Positions 43,733-55,668 of a stretch of 64,000 bases of DNA are shown here, piece after piece. The notes below the pieces were generated by a model that was not told the origin of the DNA, searched no databases, and was given only the letters and a program-made list of their open reading frames with translations. The stretch's first letter is position 1. Each line of letters opens with the position of its first letter. This DNA comes from Lophium mytilinum. Lineage: Eukaryota > Ascomycota > Dothideomycetes > Mytilinidiales > Mytilinidiaceae. The stretch is taken from contig MU004185.1 of assembly GCA_010093605.1 (NCBI GenBank), positions 765,334 to 829,333 on the forward strand, written 5' to 3'. The position numbers and the translations under genes are program-made.

Positions 43733-46700
43733 AGTGAAAGGATCAGAGGATCGTGAAGAAGACTGGGTCGGGATTGATGCTGAAACACGACAGTTGGAGG
43801 TGTGAGAAACGTGGGGACAGACGATCACTGGCACGCAGACGACGTGGGATCTGCGTGTCTTTAAACTGCTCGACGGCGGTGCTGGGAACTCCCGTCTGGC
43901 GGCCTTCCGTAGCGGGAAACGATGGGCACGTCCGGTTGCCGATCGCTGGATGAATCCGAGCACGACGAGCCGTGGCAATGGATGAGCTGAGATTAGGTTT
44001 GGCGGGCGGATGACGAAGAGCTCGCAGGAGTAGCCGGGCAAGCGTTTCAGCGGACTCGGTGCTGGCGAGTGGAGGGTGGAGAATCGCACACAACGGGCGA
44101 TGAGCAGGCGATGCAGGGAAAATCGGCTGTCAGAGTGTGAAGCCGCGTGCTGCGGGCGACGAAGAGAGCAGAGATGGGACGGCGCGTTTCAATGGAGCGA
44201 AGATGAGCGGGCGGTGTGCTTGTGTGTGTGTGGAGAGGGTAACGGCTAGGAATTGATGGGGTCTGGTGAGAGAAGGGTTCGATCGGCAGACACTCGGGGG
44301 GGCTACGAGAAGATAAATTCGGGAGCCGTCTGACGATGGAGGAGCACTTTTGCCCCGGCCGCCTACGTCGTCGCTGGCATCATAGGCTGAGCCAAGCGAA
44401 CACTGGCAGCAGGATGGCTTTGAGCCACGGGGCCACCACAGCGCTAGCCATGCACGCTGAGGCCCGCTTGCTGCAGGGAGAGCGGCAGGGGAGCAGAGGA
44501 GGGCATGGGATTTCGGCATAGGACGCTCAGAGGCGCCGCAGCGACCGGGATTAGGGCTGACACTGGCGTGTGGGGAGGAGCAAGCATCTGCACCGACTTT
44601 TTGACGGCGCTGAAGGTGGAGTTGGGGGTAGCGGCACAAAGACCTTAACGCTGCACTATCACGCCCGTGGCTGTCCGGCCCCACCTATACAGCACCACAT
44701 TCGAAGCCAAAACAAGCCGCGCAACAGCCCGAGAAACGCCATGCCAAGTGGCCGACGTCGTTGCTCGGCCTAAGTAGGCCAAGCGTTATCTGTTCTTGCC
44801 CCTTTGAGCCTTTACAGCTTCGCCCCTTCCGCAACATGGTCAAGTCGGTCGCAACTGCCATGAATGGGCACTAGGCGGGTGGGTCCTTCCCTGGTCAGTT
44901 TTCTGAGATGGATGTGCTGTTTGCCTTCACCCTCTCCGCAGCGGACTCTGCGCCAGGACCGCCTCTTCTCTTAATTCTCCGCGCTTCACACCTCTACCCA
45001 GCCCTGGGCACGGCCTCCAACCTCGCCCCATCGCCGATGTCCACTGACAAGCCATATCGTAGCGCAACGGCGCCGCAGCCGATGCCGAGTCGACACCTAC
45101 GCGGCATCTCTCTCACTCTCTTTCTCTCGCTCGCAGCCGGCACATGTTGCTAAGGATGTATGCCGGGACACTCGCGCCGCAGTCGCCAGTGTTGCCAGCG
45201 TGTTCTGACTCTCCCCATGCATCGCGACTCGCCCTCCAGCAAATCCCACGCCATCATCGCGCACATCGAACATCACGCCCGCCCGAACCTAATTAGCCTC
45301 CCCTGATGCGCCCGCTCGGGCCTTGTTTGGCGTGCTCGGCAGCGTTTGATCGTCGCGCGTTGTACCCCATACAGAAATTCCTCTTGTGCTGCGAAATTGC
45401 ACTGGTGGCACTGGTCACGAGCTGGCGGCTCTCTGTCTGCATTTGGCCGCCTGTTCTCTCTCTTTTCTGCGATTCTCATCTCAGATGTGGCAGGGCGCTC
45501 ACAGCAGTTCTTCTGGAATGTCTGCCCGCCAATCGCGGCCCGGCCTGCTCTCCTTTTCGTTGCCGGGTGTGAGAGGAAGACCCCCGTACCTGCTTTCCTC
45601 ACCCAAGCCGTTCCGGGAGGGTTGCTGTGGGTCCGCCCTTGGACTCCGCTGCGCGCCCGTCCGCTGGCCAATGGCACGCCTTGGCTCGAGCAAAATGCAG
45701 GATTCCGCACTGAGAAATGCGCCTCTCCCTGCACCGCCGGACCCTCGTTGCGCGGCCGGACTCCGCACCGTTGTGCGCGGGGCTTCTCGGCCACCTTATC
45801 TAGGTTGCGGATAGCGCTTGAAAGCACTTGATACGGGTCGAGAGGTCGAACGGACGACTGCTTGATGCTGACGATGCCACAAGCTCGCAGCTCGTGCCTT
45901 TGGCCCTGCCGTGAAGCCAAGCCGGATCGTGCTGACACACGGAAGAGCAGGAAGTTCGTGCTGGCGATGTGATGAGGGTGCGGAACGTAAGCTGGCCGAA
46001 CCTGGCGAATCAGGAGCGGACAGCAGCTGGGGGTGGAGGGGAGCGGTGAGGCTGGCTTGGATGGAGGGCGCAGATAGGCTTGAGGGAGGGCACGCTTCGG
46101 AGCAGGGCTCCGCGCAGGGGCTCACAAAGGCGTCATCCTGCAGCTCTAAAACCCGGGAGAGCGGCGCGCCTCGTCAATCTTGTCTCGAGCTGTCAAGCCG
46201 GCACCATGAACGCCCAATCGTCCCCCCCGTCCCCAGAGACCCTTCTTTCTTGGCTGCGTCTTGTCGACATAGCGTGTGGGCGCCCTCCGCGGTGTGCTCT
46301 CGGCAACGCAGCCTGATGCAGTTGAACCCTGTGGCCATGTCGTCACTGATGGTGCCTTTGGCGACTCTTGCTACTGTTCGTGGAGCCCGACGACTTCTTG
46401 CCACCAACACCAGCCCATTCTCCGCCAGCCATCGCACCACCGGGGGCCCGCGCCGCTGTCCTTTTCACTCGGGGCTGGGAATGGTGAAGCTTACAGTTGT
46501 GCGGTCGGTGCCAGACACGGAAGCACAGTCTTCCGCCGTAGCTTGTGAGGCCTCAGCAGTAGTAGTTCTGCTCGGCGCCGGATGGCGGCCAGCAGCCAAA
46601 TTCCATTGAGCCTAGCGTTCTAGTGAAAGACGAAGACGTGCCGCAAGCCCTGCGATTGAGCCTTGAGACGGGGGTCTAGCGGCGGCCACACGGCCAACCA

Positions 46701-49403
46701 GGGGAGCTTGTCCACGCCGCAAGCCATCGCGCTGCACATCTTCGCCTGTGGTCCCTGCGTCCCGTCCGGAGGTCGTCGAGCTGGAGGACCCCTCAGTAGT
46801 AGAGGTACCTCGGGATAAGAGCGAGTACGTACAAGCGCTCTTGGCAACGTTCCTTCTGATTTACGCCCTGAAGCATTTTCCCTCTGCGTCCACATCTCAG
46901 TAATGCGCGAGAGCAATCCAAGCAGTGGTAGCGTAGTGCGCACATGACTGTTAAGTTGCCTAATAAGCAAACAGAAACTATCACTCCACATACGAACGGG
47001 ACCTTAGCATATCGCGCTACAAAGTAGTGGCAAGATGGCGGGCAACCTAATCATGTTGCCGAGGGTTGCGGACGATTCTGCAGGTGGATTGTGGCTGCTT
47101 CGACGTCGCGATGGCGCTGCGATAGGCTCTGTCAGGTTGTTAGGCGGATCTGTTATTTCCACGCCAGTGACCGTTAGGTGCTGCCGCATTCTCTCACGCA
47201 TTTAGCACAGTGCTTCTTACATTCATGTTGTCTAATGGCTCAACAAGTAAGCGCTTCCGAGTGGCAAACCACATCTGCAACTGCTGCGACAGAGCACAGA
47301 TGGCATCACTCTTCCACAATCGTATTTGCTTATTCCCGCTGCCTCACTCAACACAGTGCACACTATTCCTCATCAATATCCCTGCCAACTGCCGTCACCG
47401 CAATTTATCTGGGCGTTCAGCCTGGAGGGTGCTTTACGCCCGAGTGGGAGCCGGTCCCCATGTGATAGATCTGCGCGCGGTGCAGTGACTCGACCTGAAC
47501 CGTGGTCTCGAGATGCTTTTACGCTCCAGCAAATTCAGATATCGATCAGCATTTTCTTACTGACATTGGTGCAAGCTTCATCTTCCCCACGTGCTGCATG
47601 GATGGCCTTGGCTGTCTTGGTCCAGGAAATTGGCCATATCCACTCCGGGAACTACCATGTCCGCATTCGTACATCGTGCTGGATTTGGCGCCAAGCCTAA
47701 TCACCTACATTTTCCATCGACAGATCGTGAGTCGCGGCTCTGTGAGACCAACGGACTCTATTGATTACTGTGAGATCTGGACTGAGGCGGCCTAACCATG
47801 GCTCATTTGTATTGGGATGTGACAAAGTATTCCCCAGAAGCCACTGGCAAGTCAATATATCGGATCCACCAAAATCTTCCATACTGTCGGATTCCATGTG
47901 GAGAGACTTCTTGCTGTGTTCAACGTCCAGGCTTTTGCCAATGGCACCTGACCCGATCCAAAGAACTTGCCCTGCGCGCTCTTGGGACTGCTTCATTTGC
48001 CGTCGGCCAAGCTAGCGCGGGAAGACTCGGTAGCCCTTCATTTTCATTTCTCCCGAGGATGAAACCTACTTCGTTGTAGAGTTCTCAGTGTGTGTGGTAG
48101 CCACTCTATATCAAACCACGTAGCACATTCTGTGGGCGTTGTTGCGAGTTTATTACCTCCCTTCTGGAGGGAGCCCTGGCTCAAGCGCACTGACGCAGCC
48201 AGTCAACAAATTCACGATACAATGCCTTCACCATCATCAACGTTCTCCCCAGCATGGCCGCTTTTTCGATCCATTTGCTTCTCCGCAAAGGTTCTCCCTT
48301 TTCTGCGTGATTGGCGTGCTCGATCGGCGCCCAAGCTTTCTGGATGACAGGAGCCCCTGACTCTCACTGAACCCTGATCGCGCACCAAGATGAGGGGTCT
48401 GGAATGAGGCACTACTTTGATTGGCTGTTACCGCAGGCACCCTGGGATCGTCCCTCAGCGAAGAGGGGTTGTGGTGTTGATCTTCGGCCTTTTCGGATGG
48501 CTTCATCTTCACCGGCTTCCTCGCCATGCATCAGCTCCAGCCTATCCAGGATATTCCCCTTTCCTCCCACGGCTCGCAGCGGACTAGGTTCGTGGAGAAT
48601 CGAGCTATTCTTCAGGTCGCCGACCTATTCTGAATCGCAAAAAGCATCACCAACCGATAGCGGTCAGATGTCACCTGGTCCTTGCGTGAGATGCTGCACA
48701 TGTATGGCATCGTGCGCGCGTTGCGCGGCAGGTCCCATGCATGATCGGAAAGACGACTCCTGGATGAGAAGGGCCGGTATAGCAGGGAAATTTTCGGAAC
48801 AGAGCAGGCATGTGGAGCGCCATGTCGTCCCATGGCAGAAAACCACGATGCTAATCTCTGTTATCCTCTCGGTCAACTGTTTTACGAAATCATAAGTCAA
48901 GGCGTTACTAACAAAGCAGGATGTCCCGTTTCTGCAACGACGTGTGCGCATGAGAGGCATTCGCGAGTGCGTGAATCACTTGCGTCTTGCATGCTGCATG
49001 CTGCCGACACCATCACTAACGCCTAGCTACTCATCGTATCACGCAGGCTCTCATAGATAACTCTCCGACTTACAGTAATAGGCCTTAATTCTGGGCACAT
49101 GGACGCATTACAGGTTGGATCCAACTTGCTCACTCCATACGACTGTTGGGCGTAGCCTGGCTGCTGAGCAGCCAATTAGTCAAGAAGCAGTCCAATTTAC
49201 ACCGCTTGAACCTCGACATCACCTCTGAATCTTCAAAAAAATTCGGGGGAACCCCAAGCAGTGGAGAAAGAGTGTGCCCAGACTTGTGGCCTGTCACTCT
49301 ACCGAGTTGTCTCTTCCTAGCAGCTTATCACTCTGGAGCGGCCACATCCATCAAGAACCCTGTAGGTTGTTAAACATGCGACACAAGACAGTAGACATGG
49401 CAG
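43733..49403. other. Long gene-poor region upstream of flbC-like gene
   Basis: About 5.7 kb of normal or GC-rich sequence. Several frames exceed 150 codons on both strands (44.1-44.7, 45.3-46.6 kb), but they overlap one another, are compositionally driven, and show no recognisable domain. A 96-codon minus-strand frame at 48237-48527 (start MARKPVKMKPSEK) is the least implausible, yet unsupported. Part of the region is probably the long 5' regulatory area of the developmental regulator. Confidence 0.5.
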
Positions 49404-50099
49404 GCGCACGTCACCTTTGTATACAACACCTCCGTCCTTGGCCCTCTCTTCACATCATCATCTCCTACACAGGTACAGAGCCTACAGTCCTAACAGCGTC
49501 TTGCTACGTGACAGTCAGTGGTTGAGCATTTTTCTTTCCTTCTTTCTTTCGGCCGTCTACTTACCTACGTATAGTAAGCATTGTTGGGGTATAGCTATGG
49601 CTGTAATAACTATGAACTAAGACTTGTTCAGAGCTACACACTGACTGGGAGACTAGTAGCGAGGTTCTTGCCCTATGCAATCTTCGTGGGCATCTCATCG
49701 TTAGTCTGTGGAAACTTTCTTACCATTGCTTGGGGTAATGCTAGATGTTCCAGAGGTAGGTTTTCTAAAAATTTGAACAAATTGCCGAGTCGCCTTAGGC
49801 GTCCGTGGATTGATTTACTAAGAGATACTATGGGCAACACTCTTCGTTACGCTAAGGTTTTCTCACAGCTTGAGTAGCGCTGGAGACGCTCAATAATCCA
49901 GAATTGTAGGAAGTAGGCGCAAAGGCGACAACGTAGGTAAGTAGACGGCCGAAAGGAAGAAGGAAAGAAACATGCTCAGCTACTAACTGTCACGTAGCAA
50001 GACGCTGTAAGGACTGCAGGCTCTGTACTTGTGTAGGAGATGATGATGTGAAGAGAGAGGGCTGAGGATGGAGGTGTTATATACAGAGGTGACGTGCGC
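49404..50099. repeat. Large inverted repeat, arms of about 168 bp with 360-bp spacer
   Basis: Arm 49404-49570 and arm 49931-50099 are reverse complements with scattered, mostly transition, differences and a 2-bp length difference. Shared marks are GCGCACGTCACC at the outer ends, CTTCACATCATCATCTCCTAC in the middle (imperfect flanks), and TTACCTACGT at the inner ends. The spacer holds a 98-codon plus-strand frame (49581-49877), with a hydrophobic stretch FLPYAIFVGISSLVCG. No clear target duplication. It could be a non-autonomous transposon or a rearrangement remnant. Confidence 0.85.
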
Positions 50100-51788
50100 A
50101 GGAGTCACAGGGGAGTAAAGACCACTAATCAGCATCACAGTGATTCGCTCTCGATCCAAGACTACCTTATAAGAATCCTCTCGCGATTACGCGTTTTGAA
50201 AATAAGACTCAAAGGAACTGATATTGCAGCACGCCGATACTTATACATCGCCCTCAGGACAAGCTCGGCCTCGAAAACTGCCTTTGATTTGATGCGAAGA
50301 CAAAACAATAGAGAATACACGAAATCCTGAGGACAAGCAACGTAATCAAAGACCATAGGCGCGAGGCAACCTGTGTGCTCAGCAGGATGAAGGAGACCTT
50401 CGTGCAAAGCATAAAGTCGAACCCTAGTAACACAACCCGAGTTCGTAGACTCTGCTTCGCCGCTGAGTGCGAGATCCAAAAGACTTTACATCTTTTCGCG
50501 TCCCTATATGCCTCCGAAGATAGCACTCATCATCATTGTCAACCCTCCAAGGGCACACGGGCACACAGAACTCGCCCCGAACAATTCAGACCAACGCTAC
50601 ACAGCTACCATCGTGTCCAGACATACCAGATGGGTTACCTATTGCTTAGGAGATACAAAAAGGATGCCAGGTGCGGTAAAGCAGCATTAGTCGCCATACC
50701 CTACCCAACTTCTCCAGGGCCATGACCATGGTTCTATCCTAATCATCATCTCAGCGCATTATATTACTTGAGCAGTATCCTTTCAAAGTACCCTCATTGT
50801 GACCATTGTTCGCCGCCCGACTATCCTGCTGGATCAGCGTCAAATCAATGTCTTCACACTCGAAGAAGGGTGTTGACGCACCCCTAAATGAGATGACTGC
50901 TCACCAGTCGCAAGAAGACATATATTTGCCCCTGTGCGCTCGTATTCACGTTCGCGGCATAGTTTCTTATTCCCTCAAATCATAGGACGATGTCACCAGT
51001 GGTTTGAGTACTTGCTGAAGCTCCTCTGAAAGTCAGTCCTCTTGAAACGCAAGTTTGGAGCAAATCAATTGCGTATAATAGATATGCGGCGACACGATGC
51101 ACTCGTAGCGTAGTCTGGAGCTATTAAATGTTAGCAGGATTGTCAACTGGTCAACGTACACAGGCACTCCGAGCCGAAGAGCATCCCACCAAGTCACTTC
51201 AGCACCACTCTCGTTTCCCAAACCCGTTACGGCGGACGTGAAAGTCAAAAGAAGGAGACGAGGTCGCCGTCGCGAGGGCATTCCACTCCATCTCACAACC
51301 AGACCAAGGAGGGACATTCACACATGGCATTCACAACCAAACGGTGAGCGTAGCGTTGATCCATCATACCCAAATCGGAACCTCCTTTTAAGGCGTCCAG
51401 ATCTGACATGCATTCATATGTACCTAGTCCGCGTAACAACGCTCCATCGCAAATGCTAACTCGTAATCTCTCCAATCGGTGCAGCAGCAAATAATGAACC
51501 GCTGTTTCGAAGTCCCATGGGACTATCATCCGGTTAATGCCAAAAGCTCCATCCATATCACGTCGCGTCTGAACCCTCCCAGGAAATTATGCCATCCTTT
51601 TTGCAGGATGCCGAGATACCGTCGATTCGGGCGTCTCGGGAAGATCATAGCTCGTCCCCATGAAATCTTTCCTGGTCACCCACCCAGGCGCAGACGTGGC
51701 GAGTGCTGTTACGGATATACAAAAAAGGAAATCATCTCCATCATCATGCAAGACTGGGTCGTAGTGTACAATTCAAGGAATCATTCAC
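50100..51788. other. Intergenic, inverted repeat to creB 3' end
   Basis: 1.7 kb without a frame I can support. Small frames near 50.2-50.7 and 51.2-51.8 kb show no family text. The last part should be the creB 3' UTR. Confidence 0.5.
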
Positions 51789-54243
51789 CTAGTGGAGAAA
51801 GCCCGACTTCTTCCGCCCTAGACTAAATCGGTTCTTCGTCTTTTCGGGCTTGTCTAATGTGCCGGCGGCGGGCGCCGTCGTATCGCTATGCTCCTCTTCC
51901 ACCGTAGAAGCAGGAGTTTCTTGGATATTAAGAGGTTGCGAAAGTTCATGTTCCGGCTTTTCTTTTCCGGACCAAAACTTGGGCTTGTGCCGAATGCTCA
52001 TGCTGCTGTGTCTGAACCGGCTCAACCCACCACCCTTCGAATTTTCTTTGTCTTTCCCAACGCCGCCCTTCTCGGCTGTTGCCCCTGTGCGCTGGGCCTC
52101 CTCTGCGGCTGTCTGTTTGCTCATAGCCAGTGCCGCCCTAAGGTCTTCCTCTTGCTTCCTGTAATTCTCCCGGCGCTTGAGCTCCAGCTCTTTTTGCTTC
52201 AGTTTTGCCTGCCTCTCCAGCTCTTTCTCTGCCGCCTTCCTCTCCTTCTCCTCTTTCGCCTTCTCCTTCTTGGACTGCAGGTTGCTTCTCATTGGGCTGA
52301 GGGCTGGGGCTGGTATACCGGTGGATGTTACCGCGTGCTCAATAGGGTTCGGGTCATGGTGCAGCAGCGGAGGAGCAGTATTAGCATGGTCGAGATTGAC
52401 AAACTCGGGCTCTTCACTCGCTGGTGTGGTAACGTGGTGGATCGGGTGGTGGTCACTGAGAGGCTGTGCATGCCCATTCTGCTTCCCATTCGCCGCTACC
52501 CCGTTCTTCTCACCCTCAGACGCTCGTGTTGCAGCTGCCAACCCCTCAGCTTCTTGTTCCTTCTGCATAGCTTCCAAGGTGGTCTCCTGATAGAAAAGAA
52601 CGTAGGCGCACGCGAGTACGTTTTCTCCGCCAAAGAAATTCCGTACGTAGTCTTTGTCTACCGGCTCCACCATTTCGTCGTCGAAAAGTAGCCATCCTCT
52701 GTCTTGTGTTTTGATAACAGAAACGTAATGACCATGATACGGGCCACCTCCGATGTGTACAATGATGGCATAAAGCTCGTACAGCCTGTCGGGGTCCTCT
52801 GCGTCATCGGTGGTATTAAAAAGTCGAAGATAGTAAGGGTATACGACTCGATGAAAGAGCTTCTGCAAACGCTGCAGGTCTTCTGTGTACTTGAACCGTT
52901 TAAGGTGAAGGGCCAAGACCCGTGGTAGTCTCTTTATTTTCATCCTCTTTTCTGCTTCTTGTAGGCCTCCACATTTGTCGCAGTGGAATTTGTTCCGTTC
53001 GCACAACATCTCCTCCTCGGAGAACTTTCGTAAACAGGACGTTACCGAAGAATGCTGCTCAAGGTCGACTGATAAGTCGAGGAATGCCTCATCCCTTTGG
53101 GACGTATTTTCACACGTTAAACACCGTGTCTCAGATGTGAGGGTGCCCTCAAATAGTTCATGGACCCAGCCAGTATTCAGCGTTGGAGAATTCGAGCCTC
53201 CTAAAGTAGGCACGACAGCGGACACAGCTGATGTCAGAGCATTGACGAATCCGGCTTCTGATGCCCCTCCATTTTGTTCAATTGACTTGCTACCCAGCTG
53301 GTTTGAAAACTGCTCCACATTTTCCACCACCTCGTTTAGGAGCAAGTTCAGGAACTCATGGGCGTCCTGATGCATGGCAGATCGGAACATCTCATGTTGC
53401 CGCCGTAGAATCTCAAGGAACTTGTGAGGGCTCACTACGCCAATACGTGATCGATGAGAGATGATGGCTTCGAATATGTCCTTTAACGAGGTGAATAGCG
53501 ACTCGGACATGCCGTAGCTGTGCGAGTTCTCGTAGTCCATGTTTAACACGGGGCCAGCCGCTAAGGCTAACTTTTTCTTGTATTCTGGAGAGTCTTTATT
53601 GTCCTCGGGCTTCGTTCCTGGGGGGTTCGCATCTTTGCCGGGCGTGGCCACGGGCTTGCGCGGTGAAGGCTGATTCGGACTGGAGAGCGAATTCCTCCCT
53701 TTGGTCGGCGACAAGGCGCCATTGTGTCCATTCGCGGATGGTGGTATGTCGGTATTCAAGCGGAGCGGAGATGACGGCCGTTCGAGGATCTCTTGCGGAG
53801 ACCTGGTGGGGAAGTTGATGACCTGTTCCCGGAAAGGGACCGAGTAGTAGAGGCATTGGATTATAGAGTTGCAGTAGCTGGGCGATCGGGTCAGTTGAGA
53901 GGGGGGAGGGTGTGGGAGGGGTGGAGGGAAATGTACCAGGTGCTCCCAAACTGGCTTCGGTGTTAGCGCAAATAAGACATCAGCAGCACCGAGGGCACCT
54001 ACATTCTCAAAGCCGAAGAACTTGTCGCTGCCGTCGTCGCGTATAGGCCCGGCGTCGGCCAACAGCTTCTCGAGCGGCGTGGGCTGGGGAGCATTGGGGT
54101 CCTTCTTGGTCGGGGTGCTGGCCGAAGCTGGGCTCGCTGGCTGCGTAGGACGTGAAGTTAGCCATTGCGCCGGGTTGCAAACAAGAGAGGACTCGGGGCC
54201 AACGTACCTGCTTCGGCACGAATCTGTTGAAGAAGGAGGTCAT
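51789..54243 (-). CDS. creB: Ubiquitin C-terminal hydrolase CreB (USP12/46 type)
   Basis: Deubiquitinase that, with WD40 partner CreC, supports carbon catabolite repression in Aspergillus. Exons 54243-54208, 54140-54003, 53950-53937 and 53877-51789 give 758 aa. Exon 3 is only 14 nt and ends in TG; the next exon supplies C, so the catalytic Cys (residue 63, FGSTCYCNS) is split by a phase-2 intron. Other marks are YSVPFREQV, a zinc site (CLTC...CDKC), [10 protein letters not shown], and the His box [10 protein letters not shown] (about 446) followed by GWLLFDDE. The C-terminus has a charged coiled coil ([18 protein letters not shown]) and a basic tail. If the small introns are ignored the frame still opens but loses the Cys box, so automatic models may err here. 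Confidence 0.95.
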
Positions 54244-55668
54244 GCTGCCGGCGGGAGGCTCGTGGAGCTAGGGTCCAGGCGGTGGTGGTTGAGGGCGCGG
54301 ATGACGGAGCAGCTCACGACGGCACGGTGCGAGCGAGAGGGCAGGTCGCCGAGAGTTGCAGCGAGCGGAGGCGGAACATGGAGACGCGGCTGTGACAGCG
54401 GCGGTGAATGCGGTGCAGTGCAGGCGCGGCGGGAGCAATTTGCTGGACAGACGAGGGGTGTTGCGGCGCAGGTGGTGTGTCGTGCGGCCGTGGTGGAGAG
54501 CAGTTGGGAGTGGGAGCAGGCGTACCGAAGCGGCAGGTCATGCAACGGCCTCGTTGACAGTTCGGGCCCACGAATCACGCACCACACCGGCGTCCTGCTC
54601 CCCAGCATTGCGGCAGACCCTCCCCTCCCAGCGACCGCGCAGGCGGTCTCAGCGACAGCACCGCTGCGGGGCCGGCCTGCCCCAGCGACCAGACCCAGAA
54701 CCAGAGTCCAGCCCGGCAGCGTCCAAGATCCCCGGTGCCATGCTGTGGGTGTGGCAAGAAAGACTGCTCGGTACAACACCACGCGACACCAGCCTCCGCC
54801 CGACAGCACTCGTCCATGAGGGGAACCACGGCCAGCGCATGCACCGTCGAGGGCTAAATGCAGCCGCCTTCGGCCTCGTCCTCCAGAACGGCACCGTAAC
54901 CGACCCGAGCGCCCAGCCTCGCCATCCCGCACTGGGAGCGATGCAGCCTGATATCGCGTGGATGCGTTGCTTTGCGTGGGATAGTATTCCAAACGGGTTC
55001 AACCGCCGAAGGACTCTGGAGCTCTCTCGTGACATAATTTATTGTGCTGTGAGTAGATATCAGGGCCTTGGTGTTTCTCGTCCGCTAGGAACCCCGCGGA
55101 CGATTTCCCTCGGTCGACGCACGCCATCTGAATGAATTGATATTCAACTTCAGCTATTCAATTAATTGAATGCATTCGGCAGTAGCAACATAAACCATCT
55201 GCGCAATTGATCAATTATATTAAGATAGGGAGCGATGTCAAGCAATTGAGGACGGTCGAAGGATATGCACATCTTTGTAGAGATATCTGCTGTAGTCTAC
55301 AAGAACATGCCAATAGATTGAGTGCCGACACAGCAGCTAAGTATACTCCCCACAACGCAGGAACCCGTGAAGCCCACAGGCCCTATCAGGCGGCAGACTG
55401 AGGCATCGTGGAGCCACCGATCTGCGCATTGCTGCGAGGACCCCTCTAGTTCACCCACTTGAATGTACAAGGACTAATGCCACCGCGCTAGGTAGCTAAT
55501 AGAAGATCCCATGACACCGGCCAGTTGACCACCCAAAAAATGCAGACCTCCCTTGAAACGTAAATGCAGACCAAAACAATAACAGACATACCCATACCAG
55601 TACACAATACACACTTGGACGCCAATACCTCCAGCGCCATGCATATGCTGACCAGATCTCGAACACCA
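54244..55668. other. Intergenic, creB upstream and kdmA downstream
   Basis: 1.4 kb, GC-rich in its first 0.8 kb. Overlapping frames on both strands (for example 54356-55135 + and 54240-54992 -) look compositional. The creB promoter should lie at the left. Confidence 0.5.

Noticed and set aside
45273-46609. Frames of 221 and 232 codons on opposite strands
   Set aside because: Mutually overlapping and explained by high GC with few stops; no conserved motif.
48237-48527. 96-codon minus-strand frame starting MARKPVKMKPSEK
   Set aside because: Plausible composition but no recognised family, promoter or introns; too little to call a gene.
54240-55135. Frames of 250-265 codons on both strands upstream of creB
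   Set aside because: They overlap the true first creB exon or each other in GC-rich DNA and show no protein family features.
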